A stretch of DNA of 64,000 bases from Oscillospiraceae bacterium. GTDB taxonomy: Bacteria; Bacillota; Clostridia; Saccharofermentanales; Saccharofermentanaceae. The notes beneath the pieces were generated by a model. That model was not told where the DNA came from and did no database searches. It saw only the letters and a program-made list of their open reading frames with translations. The position numbers were made by a program, and so were the translations under genes. The stretch is taken from NCBI GenBank assembly GCA_902780785.1, contig CACZGS010000006.1:159630-223629 (forward strand), written 5' to 3'. Positions 45,719 to 55,646 of the stretch are shown one piece after another. Numbering within the stretch: position 1 is the first letter of the stretch; each line of letters begins with the position of its first letter.

Positions 45719-46834
45719 TCAACTGTCTTTATGTTCTAAATTATTATTTTTCTTTTTATTAAAGGGAAGCTCCACAAGTTCCCAGAAATACTTAAAGAGC
45801 ACACTTGCAACCCATGCAGTAGCGTTGATCACGAAGAACATTCCCAGATTGATCAGATGTATCGAAATGCCGTCGTTCATTAGATCGGGAATGATCTTTA
45901 TGAACCATTCCTGGATGCAGTAAGATTCGAGCGTAAATGTTCCGAAGAAGCTGATGACCATAACGAGGATCTTGCCGAACAATGACAGGTGGCGTTCAGC
46001 CAGGTCCAGTATTTTCGCGATGAGGAAGGGAAGGCTTACCGCAATAAGAAGATTCGGAAGGAAACAGTTTCCGACAGGCAGTATCAGATAAACATTCTGT
46101 AATGTCGTGAAATATGTAAGAATAAGACCTGCTGTCAGGATAACGACCAGTAATACATAGGTCCAGGCCTTAAACACGATGTTCTTATGGTTCTGAGTAA
46201 TATGTCCGAACAGAATGCCTATAAGGAATACGGGGATCCTGTTAGTAAAACCGTAAAGATCTATGCGCATGATGTTCTGAACGATAAGCGAGATGATGAG
46301 CCATATAGCGATCACGATGCCGGTGAACAGGATCTTGTTTTTGGCTTTGCCGAATATCTTGTAGTAGAGAGGGAAGAACAGATAAAGCGTAACTATCGCG
46401 AATACAAACCACATGATGCCGTCGGCTTTCTCGAAAAAGAAATCATACCCGCTGATGTGCTTTATGAATTCAGAGGTGCTCCATCTGAACACTTGCCAAA
46501 GGAATACAGATACTACCAGAAAAGGCAGGAGTATCCTGCGCAAACGTCTGTAATAGAACCTGATGACAGAACCCTTCTTTATGGCATACGTCAGACCGAT
46601 TCCAGACAGCAAAAGAAAGATATCCACACCGCAGTATCCGATGATCTTAAGATAGCGCTCGAGAAAACCCAAGAGGTTAAAATGCTCAGCTGTCGGAACG
46701 GGTGTTACCGGTATCCAGGCATGGAAAGCAAGGATCCATAAAGCCGCAATGCCCATGATCGCATTACGGTATTTAGAGATAAGCAGGAACCCGTTACTGC
46801 TGTCTGTATCATTCTGTGATGCAGGTTTGTTCAT
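45719..46834 (-). CDS. Acyltransferase 3 family protein (surface sugar O-acyltransferase)
   Basis: 371 residues from the ATG at 46834; the frame also has a TTG at 46849. About ten membrane helices match the acyltransferase_3 fold, with the signature HAWIPV near the first helix, YCGVDIFLLLSGIGLTYAI, and FYYRRLRRILLPF. It probably moves acetyl groups from cytoplasmic acetyl-CoA to an extracellular sugar polymer or peptidoglycan (OatA-like), though no extracellular SGNH domain is attached. Its start overlaps the end of the upstream paralogue by 26 bases, so the two are cotranscribed. Confidence 0.85.
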   Translation of the reverse strand: MNKPASQNDTDSSNGFLLISKYRNAIMGIAALWILAFHAWIPVTPVPTAEHFNLLGFLERYLKIIGYCGVDIFLLLSGIGLTYAIKKGSVIRFYYRRLRRILLPFLVVSVFLWQVFRWSTSEFIKHISGYDFFFEKADGIMWFVFAIVTLYLFFPLYYKIFGKAKNKILFTGIVIAIWLIISLIVQNIMRIDLYGFTNRIPVFLIGILFGHITQNHKNIVFKAWTYVLLVVILTAGLILTYFTTLQNVYLILPVGNCFLPNLLIAVSLPFLIAKILDLAERHLSLFGKILVMVISFFGTFTLESYCIQEWFIKIIPDLMNDGISIHLINLGMFFVINATAWVASVLFKYFWELVELPFNKKKNNNLEHKDS

Positions 46835-47942
46835 GCTTACTATTATCAACCTTTTTATGTTTTTGGGGGAGTTCTACAAGTTCCCAGAGATAATTAAATA
46901 ACAGGCTTGCGACCCAAGATAGACCGGAAGAGATCGCGAAGATCACCAGATTTACAGGAAGTCTTGTGAAGGTAAGGTCTGCAAGAAAACTGACGTAGAT
47001 CCCGAAAAAGGGAACAAGAAAGCATATATATACGCAGTACATTTCAAGAGACATCTTTCCCCAAAAACCTGTTACTGCACTCAGGAATCTTCCGAAGCGT
47101 GGCGCTCTGCGATCAAATATCTCCATCAATTTAGCAGTAAGGAAAGATATGCTTATTGTCAGGAGGATATTAGGCACTACTGCCTTGCCGCCCGGGAGCA
47201 CTATCTCAAAATCCCTGAAATTATACATATAAGCAAGGAACAATCCTGCAGCGAGAGCTGCGAACAAACCCAGATAGTGTTTTTTCGTAAAAATGATATC
47301 CTTCTCACTCTGTGATATCTCTCCGAAATAAATGCCTATAAGGAATACCGGTATTCTGTTGGTGAATCCGTAGAGGTCAAATCTCATGTGTTCACACAGG
47401 AGGATGGATAACAGGAACCATAAAGTGATCGAAAGCGCAGTGAAAAGGAGCTTGCTCTTAACTTTGCTGAAAAACTTATAGTAAAGCGGGAATACAAGAT
47501 AAAGCGTGACAATGGCAGGAACGAACCAACCGAAGGAGTGAATATGTTTTGTAAAGAAAGTAAAGCCTGTAACATTTCCCAAAAACTCCAAAGCTGTCCA
47601 GTGCTTGATGGGCCAGCATACAAGTCCGGCTGCAAAATAAGGGAGGAATACTCGTCTGATACGCCTGTAGTAGAACCTTGCTAATGAGCCTTTCTTGATA
47701 GCGTATGTTAAGCCCATTCCGGACAGCAGCAGGAATATATCAACTCCGCAATAACCGATCTTTCTTAAGTATTCCTCAACGTAATGGAAGAAAAGCGTAA
47801 CACTTCCTGTCGGCTGGTTGAAGATAGGGATCCACGCATGGAAAACAAATATCCAAACAGCCGAAATGCCCATAATGACATTACGGTATTTCATGATCAG
47901 CTTAAAGCCGTTATTGCTGATGTCCTTGTTCTCATTGTCCAT
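46809..47942 (-). CDS. Acyltransferase 3 family protein (paralogue)
   Basis: 377 residues, about ten membrane helices; a tandem paralogue of the following gene on this strand. Both share the N-terminal KYRNVIMGI/SAVWIFVFHAWIPI, YCGVDIFLLLSGMGLTYAIKKGSLARFYYRR, FTNRIPVFLIGI and the C-terminal YLWELVELP motifs. It is a candidate O-acyltransferase for cell-surface carbohydrate. The pair presumably arose by duplication. First gene of the minus-strand block. Confidence 0.85.
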   Translation of the reverse strand: MDNENKDISNNGFKLIMKYRNVIMGISAVWIFVFHAWIPIFNQPTGSVTLFFHYVEEYLRKIGYCGVDIFLLLSGMGLTYAIKKGSLARFYYRRIRRVFLPYFAAGLVCWPIKHWTALEFLGNVTGFTFFTKHIHSFGWFVPAIVTLYLVFPLYYKFFSKVKSKLLFTALSITLWFLLSILLCEHMRFDLYGFTNRIPVFLIGIYFGEISQSEKDIIFTKKHYLGLFAALAAGLFLAYMYNFRDFEIVLPGGKAVVPNILLTISISFLTAKLMEIFDRRAPRFGRFLSAVTGFWGKMSLEMYCVYICFLVPFFGIYVSFLADLTFTRLPVNLVIFAISSGLSWVASLLFNYLWELVELPQKHKKVDNSKHEQTCITE

Positions 47943-48054
47943 ACGAAAAAACTATTTCCCCTTGAACATTTTTGATTTGTTCCCTGACTATTATAATATA
48001 TAAATAAATTTTTACACGTTTATTTTTAACATCAACTTAATGCGCTGGGTATGA

Positions 48055-48109
48055 TACAATTACTTCTGTGTTGAAAGCTCTTGATATCAATATGTTTAAG
48101 GGCTTTTTT
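48055..48109 (+). promoter_or_regulatory. Extended -10 promoter and leader stem of the amino-acid transporter genes
   Basis: TGA-TACAAT (48052-48060) is an extended -10. Immediately after the expected start, AAAGCTCTT (48074-48082) can pair with AAGGGCTTT (48098-48106), followed by T residues to 48109. This could be an attenuator or a 5' stabilising stem; the evidence is weak. Confidence 0.35.
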
Positions 48110-48131
48110 ATTTCTACTGTTGAGGAACTGT

Positions 48132-48806
48132 ATGGACGAAACGAATCAGGTAATAAGGACTTTGTTCATGACATTGACCCAGCTGGTGCAGGGATTCGGA
48201 TTTACTCTTGCGATCTTCGGACTGACCTTGCTCTTTTCTATACCTTTGGGTCTTCTTATCTGCAAAGGCAGGATGTCCAAGATCCCTGTTATCTCACTGA
48301 TATGCAGGTTCTATATCTCTGTCTTAAGAGGCACGCCTCTTATGCTTCAGCTCCTCCTGGTCTATTTCGGACCTTATTACATGTTCAGGGTAAGCCTCGG
48401 AAACGACTACCGGTTCATCGCTACCATCATCGCGTTCTCGCTTAATTACGCAGCTTATTTTGCCGAGATCTTCAGAGGCGGAATCCAGTCAATGTCCAAG
48501 GGCCAGTACGAAGCTGCCACGGTCTTGGGCTTTTCGAAGTCACAGACATATTTCAAGATCATTCTGCCTCAGGTCATAAAGAGGGTACTGCCCTCAGTAT
48601 CAAATGAGATCATCACGCTCGTAAAAGATACATCACTCGCTCAGGTCCTCTCCGTAACGGAAATGTTTACGAGAGCGTCCGCAGCCGCATCGAAGCAGGT
48701 ATCCGTAATGCCGTTCATCGTTGCGGGACTGTTCTACTATGCGATGAACCTTCTTATCGAATTCATCCTAAACCGCGTGGAGAAATCCATGTCTTACTAT
48801 TCTTAA
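48132..48806 (+). CDS. Amino-acid ABC transporter permease
   Basis: 224 residues from ATG 48132 (GAGGA upstream). Family HisM/Gln[24 protein letters not shown], the [15 protein letters not shown] segment, and the EAA loop [24 protein letters not shown] that couples to the ATPase. About five membrane helices. It operates with the ATPase 13 bases downstream, and likely with the binding protein encoded at 43204, transporting a polar amino acid. Confidence 0.92.
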   Translation: MDETNQVIRTLFMTLTQLVQGFGFTLAIFGLTLLFSIPLGLLICKGRMSKIPVISLICRFYISVLRGTPLMLQLLLVYFGPYYMFRVSLGNDYRFIATIIAFSLNYAAYFAEIFRGGIQSMSKGQYEAATVLGFSKSQTYFKIILPQVIKRVLPSVSNEIITLVKDTSLAQVLSVTEMFTRASAAASKQVSVMPFIVAGLFYYAMNLLIEFILNRVEKSMSYYS

Positions 48807-48819
48807 GCGGGGTAACTTA

Positions 48820-49590
48820 ATGTCTGACGTTAATAATGACATCGTTCTTGAGATAAAAGACATCCACAAGTCCTTCAATAAACTGGAGGTCTTGCAGGGC
48901 ATCAGCATGGAGGTAAAGCGCGGCGAAGTAGTTGCCGTCATCGGACCTTCAGGCGGCGGTAAATCAACGCTCTTAAGATGCGCCACAACACTCGAAAAGG
49001 TCGACGCCGGAAGGATCGTAATCGGCGGCGACGTCCTTTGTGACGAAGTCGACGGACACCTTGTCTATTGCGACAAGAAGCTTGAAAAAGAGATCAGGAG
49101 CAAGTTCGGTCTCGTTTTCCAGAACTTCAATCTCTTCCCGCATTTTTCCGTCAGAAGAAATATCACCGAAGCCCTGATCCATGTCCATAAGAAGAGTAAG
49201 CCTGAAGCTGATGCAATCTGCGACGGCCTTCTTAAGAAGATGGATCTGGAAGCCAAGGCTGACGAATATCCCTGCAATCTCTCAGGCGGCCAGCAGCAGC
49301 GAGTATCGATCGCAAGAGCTCTTGCGACGAACCCTGAGATTATCTTCTTCGATGAGCCCACATCCGCATTGGATCCTGAGCTTACCAAAGGCGTCCTTAC
49401 TGTCATCAAGGAGCTTGCGCAGGAGAAGATGACGATGGTAATCGTTACTCACGAAATGAGCTTTGCAAGAGACGTTGCAGACCGCATCGTATTCATGGAC
49501 GGCGGCGTCATCGTCGAAGAGGGTCCTGCATACGATCTCGTTACAAATCCTAAGCAGGAGAGAACTAAGGCGTTCTTAGCCGGCTATTAA
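48820..49590 (+). CDS. Amino-acid ABC transporter ATP-binding protein
   Basis: 256 residues of the GlnQ/HisP family. Walker A is GPSGGGKST, the Q-loop FQNFNLFPH, the signature [15 protein letters not shown], Walker [15 protein letters not shown] and the switch His in [10 protein letters not shown]. An insertion between the Walker A and Q-loop ([26 protein letters not shown]) is longer than in most GlnQ proteins. It energises uptake through the permease encoded upstream. Confidence 0.93.
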   Translation: MSDVNNDIVLEIKDIHKSFNKLEVLQGISMEVKRGEVVAVIGPSGGGKSTLLRCATTLEKVDAGRIVIGGDVLCDEVDGHLVYCDKKLEKEIRSKFGLVFQNFNLFPHFSVRRNITEALIHVHKKSKPEADAICDGLLKKMDLEAKADEYPCNLSGGQQQRVSIARALATNPEIIFFDEPTSALDPELTKGVLTVIKELAQEKMTMVIVTHEMSFARDVADRIVFMDGGVIVEEGPAYDLVTNPKQERTKAFLAGY

Positions 49591-49594
49591 GGGC

Positions 49595-49748
49595 GCAATT
49601 ATTTAATCCCCTCACTTCAGACAGTATTTGAGTTGCAATTAATTAATTCACGAATTTCAAACAGTATTAGAGATGCAATTATATAATCCCCTCACTTCAA
49701 ACAGTATTTGCTGGCGCAAATAACTCGTTCGTGGGATTATATAATTGC
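49595..49748. repeat. 40-bp tandem repeat with inverted end
   Basis: Three consecutive 40-bp units start at 49595, 49635 and 49675, each opening with GCAATTA and containing a TTCARACAGTATT core; a partial fourth begins near 49716. The first 16 bases of unit 3 (GCAATTATATAATCCC) recur inverted at 49733-49748. The array ends 31 bases before the MalY-like gene. Nothing else is visible in this gap. It could be a regulatory array or a small repeat family. Confidence 0.8.
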
Positions 49749-49779
49749 TTATCGATAAGGGGGAATTAGGAGAAACGTT

Positions 49780-50931
49780 ATGTTTAACTTTGACGAACTA
49801 ATAGATAGAAATACTCCGGAAGATCTTAAGCATGCGAAGATAGAAGGTATCGACGATCTTATTCCCATGTGGGTCGCTGATATGGATTTCAGAACTCCTG
49901 ATGAAGTCGTTGATGCTCTTGTTGAGCAGGCAAAAAGAGGCGTTTACGGTTATTCTGAAGCAGATGAATCCTACGACCGCGCGCTTGTTAGTTGGTATAA
50001 GAGAAGATACGGCTGGGACGTAGATCCCAAGACGGTTCTAAAGATGCCCGGCGTTGTCCTCGGTATCTCAGATTTGATAAACGCACTTACAAAAGTGAAC
50101 GACAGCATCCTTATCTTCGAACCGCTTTATGGTCCTATCGGCAGAGCTGTAAAGGGAAGTGGCAGAAACTTAGTAGTATCAGATCTTGTCATGAAGGGTT
50201 CCCGTTATGAGATCGACTTTGAAGACTTTGAGAATAAGGTCCGAGAGAATGATGTGAAGATGCTGATCTTTTGCAATCCGCATAATCCTGCAGGCCGCGT
50301 ATGGACGAGAGAAGAACTCCTTAAAGTAGGCGATATCTGTCTTAAGAATCACATGGTGATCGTATGCGATGAGATCCACGCAGACTTTGTATACAGCGGA
50401 TATAAGCATATTCCGATCGCTTCTTTGTCTGATGAGCTAAAGAAGATCACGATCACTTGCACGTCTGCAACGAAGTCATTTAATATCGCGGGAGTCCAGG
50501 CTGCAAATATCGTTATTGCAGACGACTCGATGCGAAGGGCAGTAGACAAGTATGCTTTCTCGACCGGTGCGTTCGGATTAAACATCATGGGCCTTGTTGC
50601 GACCAGAGCCGCATATACTTACGGCGACAAGTGGATGGATGAACTTGTCGCTTATCTCGAAGGCAACATAGAGCTTGTAAAGACACGTCTTGCAGGAACT
50701 AAACTTAAGGTAACGGATATCGAAGGAACATACCTCATGTGGATAGATGCATCAGCGATGGGAATGGACGATCCTTCGAAGTTTTTCCTTGATAATGCGC
50801 ATATCAGGTTCTCGGAAGGCACGTTCTTCTCGAAGAAGGCAACGCAGTTTATACGTATGAACATCGCATGCCCCAGAAGCGTTGTAAATGAAGCTTTAGA
50901 AAGAATGTTGGCGCTTCCTGAAGTCAGATAA
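49780..50931 (+). CDS. PLP-dependent C-S lyase/aminotransferase, MalY/PatB family
   Basis: 383 residues of the class I/II aminotransferase fold, MalY/PatB branch. The N-terminal LIPMWVADMDFRTPDEVVDAL is the family hallmark. FCNPHNPAGRVWT, VCDEIHADFVYSG and the PLP lysine in TSATKSFNIAG follow. It probably acts as cystathionine beta-lyase or cysteine desulfhydrase, releasing homocysteine, sulfide or methanethiol, which would link it to sulfur metabolism encoded at the left end. A GGGGGAATTAGGAG region precedes the ATG. Confidence 0.9.
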   Translation: MFNFDELIDRNTPEDLKHAKIEGIDDLIPMWVADMDFRTPDEVVDALVEQAKRGVYGYSEADESYDRALVSWYKRRYGWDVDPKTVLKMPGVVLGISDLINALTKVNDSILIFEPLYGPIGRAVKGSGRNLVVSDLVMKGSRYEIDFEDFENKVRENDVKMLIFCNPHNPAGRVWTREELLKVGDICLKNHMVIVCDEIHADFVYSGYKHIPIASLSDELKKITITCTSATKSFNIAGVQAANIVIADDSMRRAVDKYAFSTGAFGLNIMGLVATRAAYTYGDKWMDELVAYLEGNIELVKTRLAGTKLKVTDIEGTYLMWIDASAMGMDDPSKFFLDNAHIRFSEGTFFSKKATQFIRMNIACPRSVVNEALERMLALPEVR

Positions 50932-51009
50932 GAATCTCTTTTTTCAAAAGCTGCAAAACCGGATCCAGGACTTTTTTCATAATTTTCAGTTCCGGATATA
51001 GGACCTCTG

Positions 51010-51058
51010 TTGACATAAAATCGAACTGGTAGTACGATAATCGTACTGATAGTTCGAT
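51010..51058 (+). promoter_or_regulatory. TetR promoter with nested palindromic operator
   Basis: TTGACA (51010-51015), 17 bases, TACGAT (51033-51038). A perfect dyad AGTACGAT-A-ATCGTACT (51031-51047) covers the -10 and is enclosed by a second perfect pair ATCGAACT (51020-51027) and AGTTCGAT (51051-51058). This is a strong candidate operator for the TetR protein directly downstream. Confidence 0.75.
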
Positions 51059-51082
51059 TATATAGGATTGGGGGAACTAAAT

Positions 51083-51703
51083 TTGGAGAGAAAAAAACGT
51101 AAAGACAGATTAGTAGAGATTCATACGGAATCCGTGCTGATGGCGGCAGAAGAACTTTTCGAAGAGAAGGGATATGAGGCGACTTCGACAGACGACATCG
51201 CAAAATACACCGGAATAAGCAAATCAACGATGTATGTTTATTTCAAGAGCAAGCAGATCATCTGGGATTCGATCGTCTGCAAGTATATGGAGCAGCTTTT
51301 GGAGGATGCGAAAAAGGCAGCAGAAGGCAACGGCAGCTTTGAGGACAGATATTACAAGCTTTGCTTTGACATCGCCGATAAGTTCGAGAAGCACCCGTTG
51401 TTCTGCAAAGGCACTTTGGGAAAGATCTCTGTTGACATGGATCAGGAGATCTACAAGAAGATCTATGATATCGGCGAACAGACCAATGAGGAGATCGCGA
51501 AGTTCATCAGAAGCGGAATCGAAGAGGGAAAAGTAAGGAAAGACATCGATATCTATCCTGCGGTCATTATGATGTGGTCATCGATATCAGGGATCATCTC
51601 GATGGCAAATGATAAGGAGGAATACCTTAAGCTCAGATTCAACATGAGTAAGGACGAGTATCTGAAGAAAGCATTTAAGATGCTTTTGGAGGGTGCTTTA
51701 TGA
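51083..51703 (+). CDS. TetR family transcriptional regulator
   Basis: 206 residues from a TTG start at 51083, spaced seven bases from GGGGGA; an in-frame TTG at 51068 precedes the binding site. The N-terminal helix-turn-helix is typical (ELFEEKGYEATSTDDIAKYTGISKSTMYVYFKSKQ). The C-terminal ligand-binding region is helical and Met/Lys-rich. A nested palindromic operator lies over its promoter, so it is likely autorepressed. The last four bases overlap the EFR1-type gene, which it probably controls. Ligand unknown. Confidence 0.9.
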   Translation: MERKKRKDRLVEIHTESVLMAAEELFEEKGYEATSTDDIAKYTGISKSTMYVYFKSKQIIWDSIVCKYMEQLLEDAKKAAEGNGSFEDRYYKLCFDIADKFEKHPLFCKGTLGKISVDMDQEIYKKIYDIGEQTNEEIAKFIRSGIEEGKVRKDIDIYPAVIMMWSSISGIISMANDKEEYLKLRFNMSKDEYLKKAFKMLLEGAL

Positions 51704-52461
51704 ATGCGATCTATTTAAGCGGTTCAGGCAATACAAAGCATATCGTAACGCTGCTCTTACAAGAACTCGGCGGATCCGGAATATGCGCGCCTATTGAGTC
51801 AGAAGATGCAATGAAAGCATTAGAGGGCGATGAGCTCTTACTTGCTTATCCGACGATGTTTTCGAATATTCCATATCTTGTAAGAGACTTCATTAACAGT
51901 CACGAGACAGCTTGGAAAGGGAAGAAGATCTTCCTCATAACGACCATGGGCCTTTTTGCTGGTGACGGTACAGGATGTGCTGCAAGGCTCCTTAAGAAGT
52001 ACGGCGCAGAGATCACGGGCGGACTTCAGATCGTTATGCCTGATTCCATAGGTGACTGCAAGGCGCTTAAGAAGTCCAAAGAACAGAATAAGGCGATTAT
52101 TGAGAAAGCTGACAAACGCATTATCGAAGCAGCAAAACAGATGAGGGCAGGAAAGTATCCTAAAGAAGGTCTGTCGTTTGCAGCGCACATGGCAGGTTTA
52201 TTCGGCCAAAGGCTCTGGTTCTACAATAAGACGACCGGTTATAAAGATAATGTTAAGATCGATCCTTCAAAGTGCATCGGATGCGGGATCTGTGCGAAGA
52301 ACTGTCCGACACAGAATATAAAGATCGTGGACGGCAAGGCGGTCGCATCTTCTAAATGCACGATGTGCTACAGATGCATAAACCATTGTCCGAAGCAGGC
52401 GATGACGCTTCTGGGCAAGACATTGTATGAGCAGCCGACATTCGATAAGAACTCCAAGTAA
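51700..52461 (+). CDS. EFR1 family flavodoxin/ferredoxin protein
   Basis: 253 residues with an N-terminal flavodoxin-like half (MNAIYLSGSGNTKHIV is the FMN phosphate loop; LLAYPTMFSNIPY follows) and a C-terminal pair of [4Fe-4S] motifs (CIGCGICAKNCPTQNI and CTMCYRCINHCP, about residues 192-232). It should be a low-potential electron carrier in the cytoplasm. EFR1 proteins are widespread in anaerobic Clostridia; the partner is unknown. It overlaps the TetR gene by four bases, indicating TetR-controlled expression. Confidence 0.9.
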   Translation: MNAIYLSGSGNTKHIVTLLLQELGGSGICAPIESEDAMKALEGDELLLAYPTMFSNIPYLVRDFINSHETAWKGKKIFLITTMGLFAGDGTGCAARLLKKYGAEITGGLQIVMPDSIGDCKALKKSKEQNKAIIEKADKRIIEAAKQMRAGKYPKEGLSFAAHMAGLFGQRLWFYNKTTGYKDNVKIDPSKCIGCGICAKNCPTQNIKIVDGKAVASSKCTMCYRCINHCPKQAMTLLGKTLYEQPTFDKNSK

Positions 52462-52467
52462 AATAAA

Positions 52468-52495
52468 CCCCTGTCAGATGACAGGGGCTTTTTAA
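52468..52495 (+). terminator. Rho-independent terminator
   Basis: CCCCTGTCA-GA-TGACAGGGG followed by CTTTTT. It ends the TetR-EFR1 transcript and separates it from the convergent glnS. Confidence 0.88.
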
Positions 52496-52515
52496 TCTGC
52501 ATTATTGTCAGGGAA

Positions 52516-54177
52516 TCACTCCGGTTTGTATGAATCCTTCAAGGATACCGCTCTGTTGAATACCAGGTGATCCGGTGTTGAATCCTTGGAGTCAGCGCAG
52601 AAGTAACCTGTTCTCAAGAACTGGAATCTGTCAGCGGGCTTTGTGTCAGCAAGGAATGCTTCGAGCTTGGCGCCCTTGATGATCTCCAATGAATTGGGAT
52701 TGATGAAATCAAGATAGTTGCAGTCAGCAAGGTCAGGCTGCTCTGTGGTAAAGAGCCTGTCGTAGAGTCTGATCTCACCGTCAACTGCTGTCTTAGCGTC
52801 AACCCAGTGAATGGTGGACTTGATCTTTCTGCCGTCCAAAGTGTTGCCGCCTCTTGAATCGGGATCGTATGTGCAGTGAACTGCAGTAACGTTGCCGTTC
52901 TCATCGTGATCGCAGGATACGCACTTAACTACATAAGCGGACTTGAGACGGACCTCGTTGCCCGGGAAGAGTCTGAAATACTTGGGAGCAGGAACTTCCA
53001 TGAAATCTTCTTCTTCGATCCAGAGCTCTCTGGAGAAGGATACCTTACGTGTGCCTGCGTTCTCATCCTTAGGATTGTTCTCTACATCGAACTCTTCTGT
53101 CTGTCCCTCAGGATAGTTGTCGATGATTAGCTTAATGGGCTTTAAGACCGCCATTGCCCTCTGAGCGTGATCGTTAAGATCTTCTCTTAAGCAGTATTCA
53201 AGGAAAGCGAAATCAACAACGGAGTTGACCTTTGCGACGCCGTTTCTTGCGCTGAAGTTGTGGATTGAAGCAGGTGTATAGCCGCGTCTTCTAAGACCGC
53301 AGAGTGTAGGCATTCTTGGGTCATCCCAACCGTCAACGATGCCTGCTTCGATCATGGCACGGAGCTTTCTCTTGGAAAGGACTGTGTGTGTGATGCCAAG
53401 TCTTGCGAACTCGATCTGACGGGGCTTGCACTCAACTGAGATGTTGTTTACTACCCAGTCATAAAGAGGTCTGTGTGCTTCGAACTCAAGAGAGCAGAGG
53501 GAGTGTGTGATTCCTTCAAGTGCGTCTTCGATCGGATGAGCGAAGTCGTACATGGGGTAGATGCACCACTCTGTGCCTGTTCTGTGATGAGGCAGATGGT
53601 TGATCCTGTAGATAACAGGGTCTCTCATATTGAAGTTGCCGGAAGCGAGGTCGATCTTCGCACGGAGAGTCATCTTTCCGTCCTCGAATTCGCCGGCTCT
53701 CATTCTCTTAAAGAGATCAAGGCTCTCTTCGATGGGTCTGTCCCTGTAAGGGGAGACTGCGGGAGTCTTTGTATCGCCCCTCATGTCTCTCATCTGGTCG
53801 GGTGTAAGCTCGCATACATAAGCGAGGCCTTTTTCGATGAGTTCGATAGCAAATCCGTACATCTTCTCGAAATACTCGGAAGCATAGAAGAATCTGTCAT
53901 CCCAGTCGTGACCTAACCAATGGATATCTTCCTTGATGGCCTCAACGTATTCCTCATCCTCTTTGGTGGGGTTCGTGTCGTCCATTCTGAGGTTGCAAAG
54001 TCCGTTATAAGCTTCAGCGGTACCGAAGTCGATCTCCAAAGCCTTAGCGTGACCGATGTGAAGGTAACCGTTCGGTTCGGGCGGGAATCTGGTATGGATC
54101 TTCTTACCGTAGACTCTGCCGCCTTCCTTAAGTTCTTCGTCAATGATCTGCTCAATAAAATTCTTGCTGTCAGCCAT
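52516..54177 (-). CDS. glnS: Glutaminyl-tRNA synthetase
   Basis: 553 residues, class I synthetase of GlnRS type. [15 protein letters not shown] contains the HIGH motif, and [13 protein letters not shown] stands in for KMSKS. The C-terminal beta-barrel anticodon-binding region ([25 protein letters not shown]) is present. It charges tRNA-Gln with glutamine. It lies 17 bases after gltX, so both are transcribed together. Having GlnRS suggests tRNA-Gln charging does not depend on the GatCAB route in this organism; gatCAB is not in the window. Confidence 0.95.
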   Translation of the reverse strand: MADSKNFIEQIIDEELKEGGRVYGKKIHTRFPPEPNGYLHIGHAKALEIDFGTAEAYNGLCNLRMDDTNPTKEDEEYVEAIKEDIHWLGHDWDDRFFYASEYFEKMYGFAIELIEKGLAYVCELTPDQMRDMRGDTKTPAVSPYRDRPIEESLDLFKRMRAGEFEDGKMTLRAKIDLASGNFNMRDPVIYRINHLPHHRTGTEWCIYPMYDFAHPIEDALEGITHSLCSLEFEAHRPLYDWVVNNISVECKPRQIEFARLGITHTVLSKRKLRAMIEAGIVDGWDDPRMPTLCGLRRRGYTPASIHNFSARNGVAKVNSVVDFAFLEYCLREDLNDHAQRAMAVLKPIKLIIDNYPEGQTEEFDVENNPKDENAGTRKVSFSRELWIEEEDFMEVPAPKYFRLFPGNEVRLKSAYVVKCVSCDHDENGNVTAVHCTYDPDSRGGNTLDGRKIKSTIHWVDAKTAVDGEIRLYDRLFTTEQPDLADCNYLDFINPNSLEIIKGAKLEAFLADTKPADRFQFLRTGYFCADSKDSTPDHLVFNRAVSLKDSYKPE

Positions 54178-54194
54178 TTCTCATATTCTCCAAA

Positions 54195-55646
54195 TCAAAG
54201 TCTTGAATAAGCGTATTTAATTCTCTTAAGAGATTCTTCCTTGCCAAGAAGGAGCATGACCTCAGCGCATCCGCCTGGGGTTACTGCAACACCAGCAGCA
54301 GCGATCCTTACAGGCCACATAACTACGGAGTTCTTGACCTCAAGGCTCTCTGCGAGTGTCTTCATTGCTTCTGTGATAGCTTCTCTGTCCCAGTCAAGGT
54401 TCTCAAGCACGGGGATAGCCTTTTCGAGCATCTGCTTGGAAGATTCCAAAGTTGATTTGCTCTTCTTGTGCTCGAAAAGCTCGAGCTCGAAATCGCCGTA
54501 TTCCTTAATGAATGAGAGCTTCTCTGTGATCTCGTTGAACTTAGCGATCCTGGGCTTCAAGAGCTCTGCGAGAAGAGCGTAGCATGAAGGATCAACGCCG
54601 GCCTCATCGTAGAAGGGCTTTGCGTGCTCCAGGAAGTCCTCATCGGACATAGCCTTGATGTGTTCCTGGTTGACCCATGAGAGCTTGTCGTAGTCGAAAA
54701 CGGCAGGTGACTTTGAGATGCCGTTGATATCGAATGCTTCGATCAGTTCAGGAAGGGAGAAGATCTCTCTTGTATCCTTGGGTGCCCAGCCTAAGAGAGC
54801 GATATAGTTGATGATAGCTTCAGGGAGATAACCTTCGTTAACGAGATCCATAAAGCCTGTGGAGCCGTGACGCTTTGAAAGCTTGGAGATTACTTCGTTG
54901 CCTTCCTCGTCAACTGACTTGCCCATGATGAGCGGCAGGTGGATGTATGTGGGGATCTCCCAGCCGAATGCCTCATAAAGGAGGTTGTACTTAGGTGTTG
55001 AAGATAAGTACTCGGATCCTCTTACAACGTGAGTGATGCCCATCGTGTGGTCATCGATAACGTTGGCGAAGTTGTAAGTAGGGAATCCGTCTGTCTTGAT
55101 AAGAACCTGATCGTCCAGATCCTCGTTGGGGAATGTGATGTCTCCGTATACGAGGTCATGGTAAGAAGTGGAGCCTGTAAGGGGCATCTTCTGACGGATG
55201 ACGTAGGGCATGCCTGCGTCTAAGTTCTTCTGGATCTCTTCGGGAGATAAGTCTCTGCAGTGACGGTCGTAACCGGTGCCCTCAGGAGCATTCTCCTTAA
55301 GAGCTTCAAGGCGCTCCTTGGTGCAGAAGCATCTGTAAGCCTTGCCTTGCTCTACGAGCTGCTCGGCATAGGGCTTATACATTGAAAGCCTCTCGCTCTG
55401 GACGTAAGGGCCGAACTCGCCGCCGATATCAGGTCCTTCGTCGTGCTCAAGACCTGCAAGCTTCATTGTGTCATATATAACCTGAGTCGCGCCCTCGACA
55501 TAGCGTTCACGGTCAGTATCCTCAATTCTCAATACAAAAGTGCCGCCTTCGTGCTTTGCCGTAAGGTATTCGTAAAGCGCGGTGCGGAGATTACCGACAT
55601 GCATAAAACCCGTGGGGCTGGGTGCGAATCTCGTTCTTATTTTCAT
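54195..55646 (-). CDS. gltX: Glutamyl-tRNA synthetase
   Basis: 483 residues, discriminating class I GluRS. FAPSPTGFMHVGNLRTALY contains the HIGH-like element, and KLSKRHGSTGFMDL is the KMSKS loop. A Cys-His zinc-like region (FCTKERLEA ... DRHCRD) is in the catalytic domain. It attaches glutamate to tRNA-Glu. A short leader precedes the ATG on the minus strand. First gene of the gltX-glnS operon. Confidence 0.95.
   Translation of the reverse strand: MKIRTRFAPSPTGFMHVGNLRTALYEYLTAKHEGGTFVLRIEDTDRERYVEGATQVIYDTMKLAGLEHDEGPDIGGEFGPYVQSERLSMYKPYAEQLVEQGKAYRCFCTKERLEALKENAPEGTGYDRHCRDLSPEEIQKNLDAGMPYVIRQKMPLTGSTSYHDLVYGDITFPNEDLDDQVLIKTDGFPTYNFANVIDDHTMGITHVVRGSEYLSSTPKYNLLYEAFGWEIPTYIHLPLIMGKSVDEEGNEVISKLSKRHGSTGFMDLVNEGYLPEAIINYIALLGWAPKDTREIFSLPELIEAFDINGISKSPAVFDYDKLSWVNQEHIKAMSDEDFLEHAKPFYDEAGVDPSCYALLAELLKPRIAKFNEITEKLSFIKEYGDFELELFEHKKSKSTLESSKQMLEKAIPVLENLDWDREAITEAMKTLAESLEVKNSVVMWPVRIAAAGVAVTPGGCAEVMLLLGKEESLKRIKYAYSRL

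Noticed and set aside
49595..49748. CRISPR array
   Set aside because: The 40-bp units are contiguous and similar along their whole length, with no separate spacers and no cas genes nearby.
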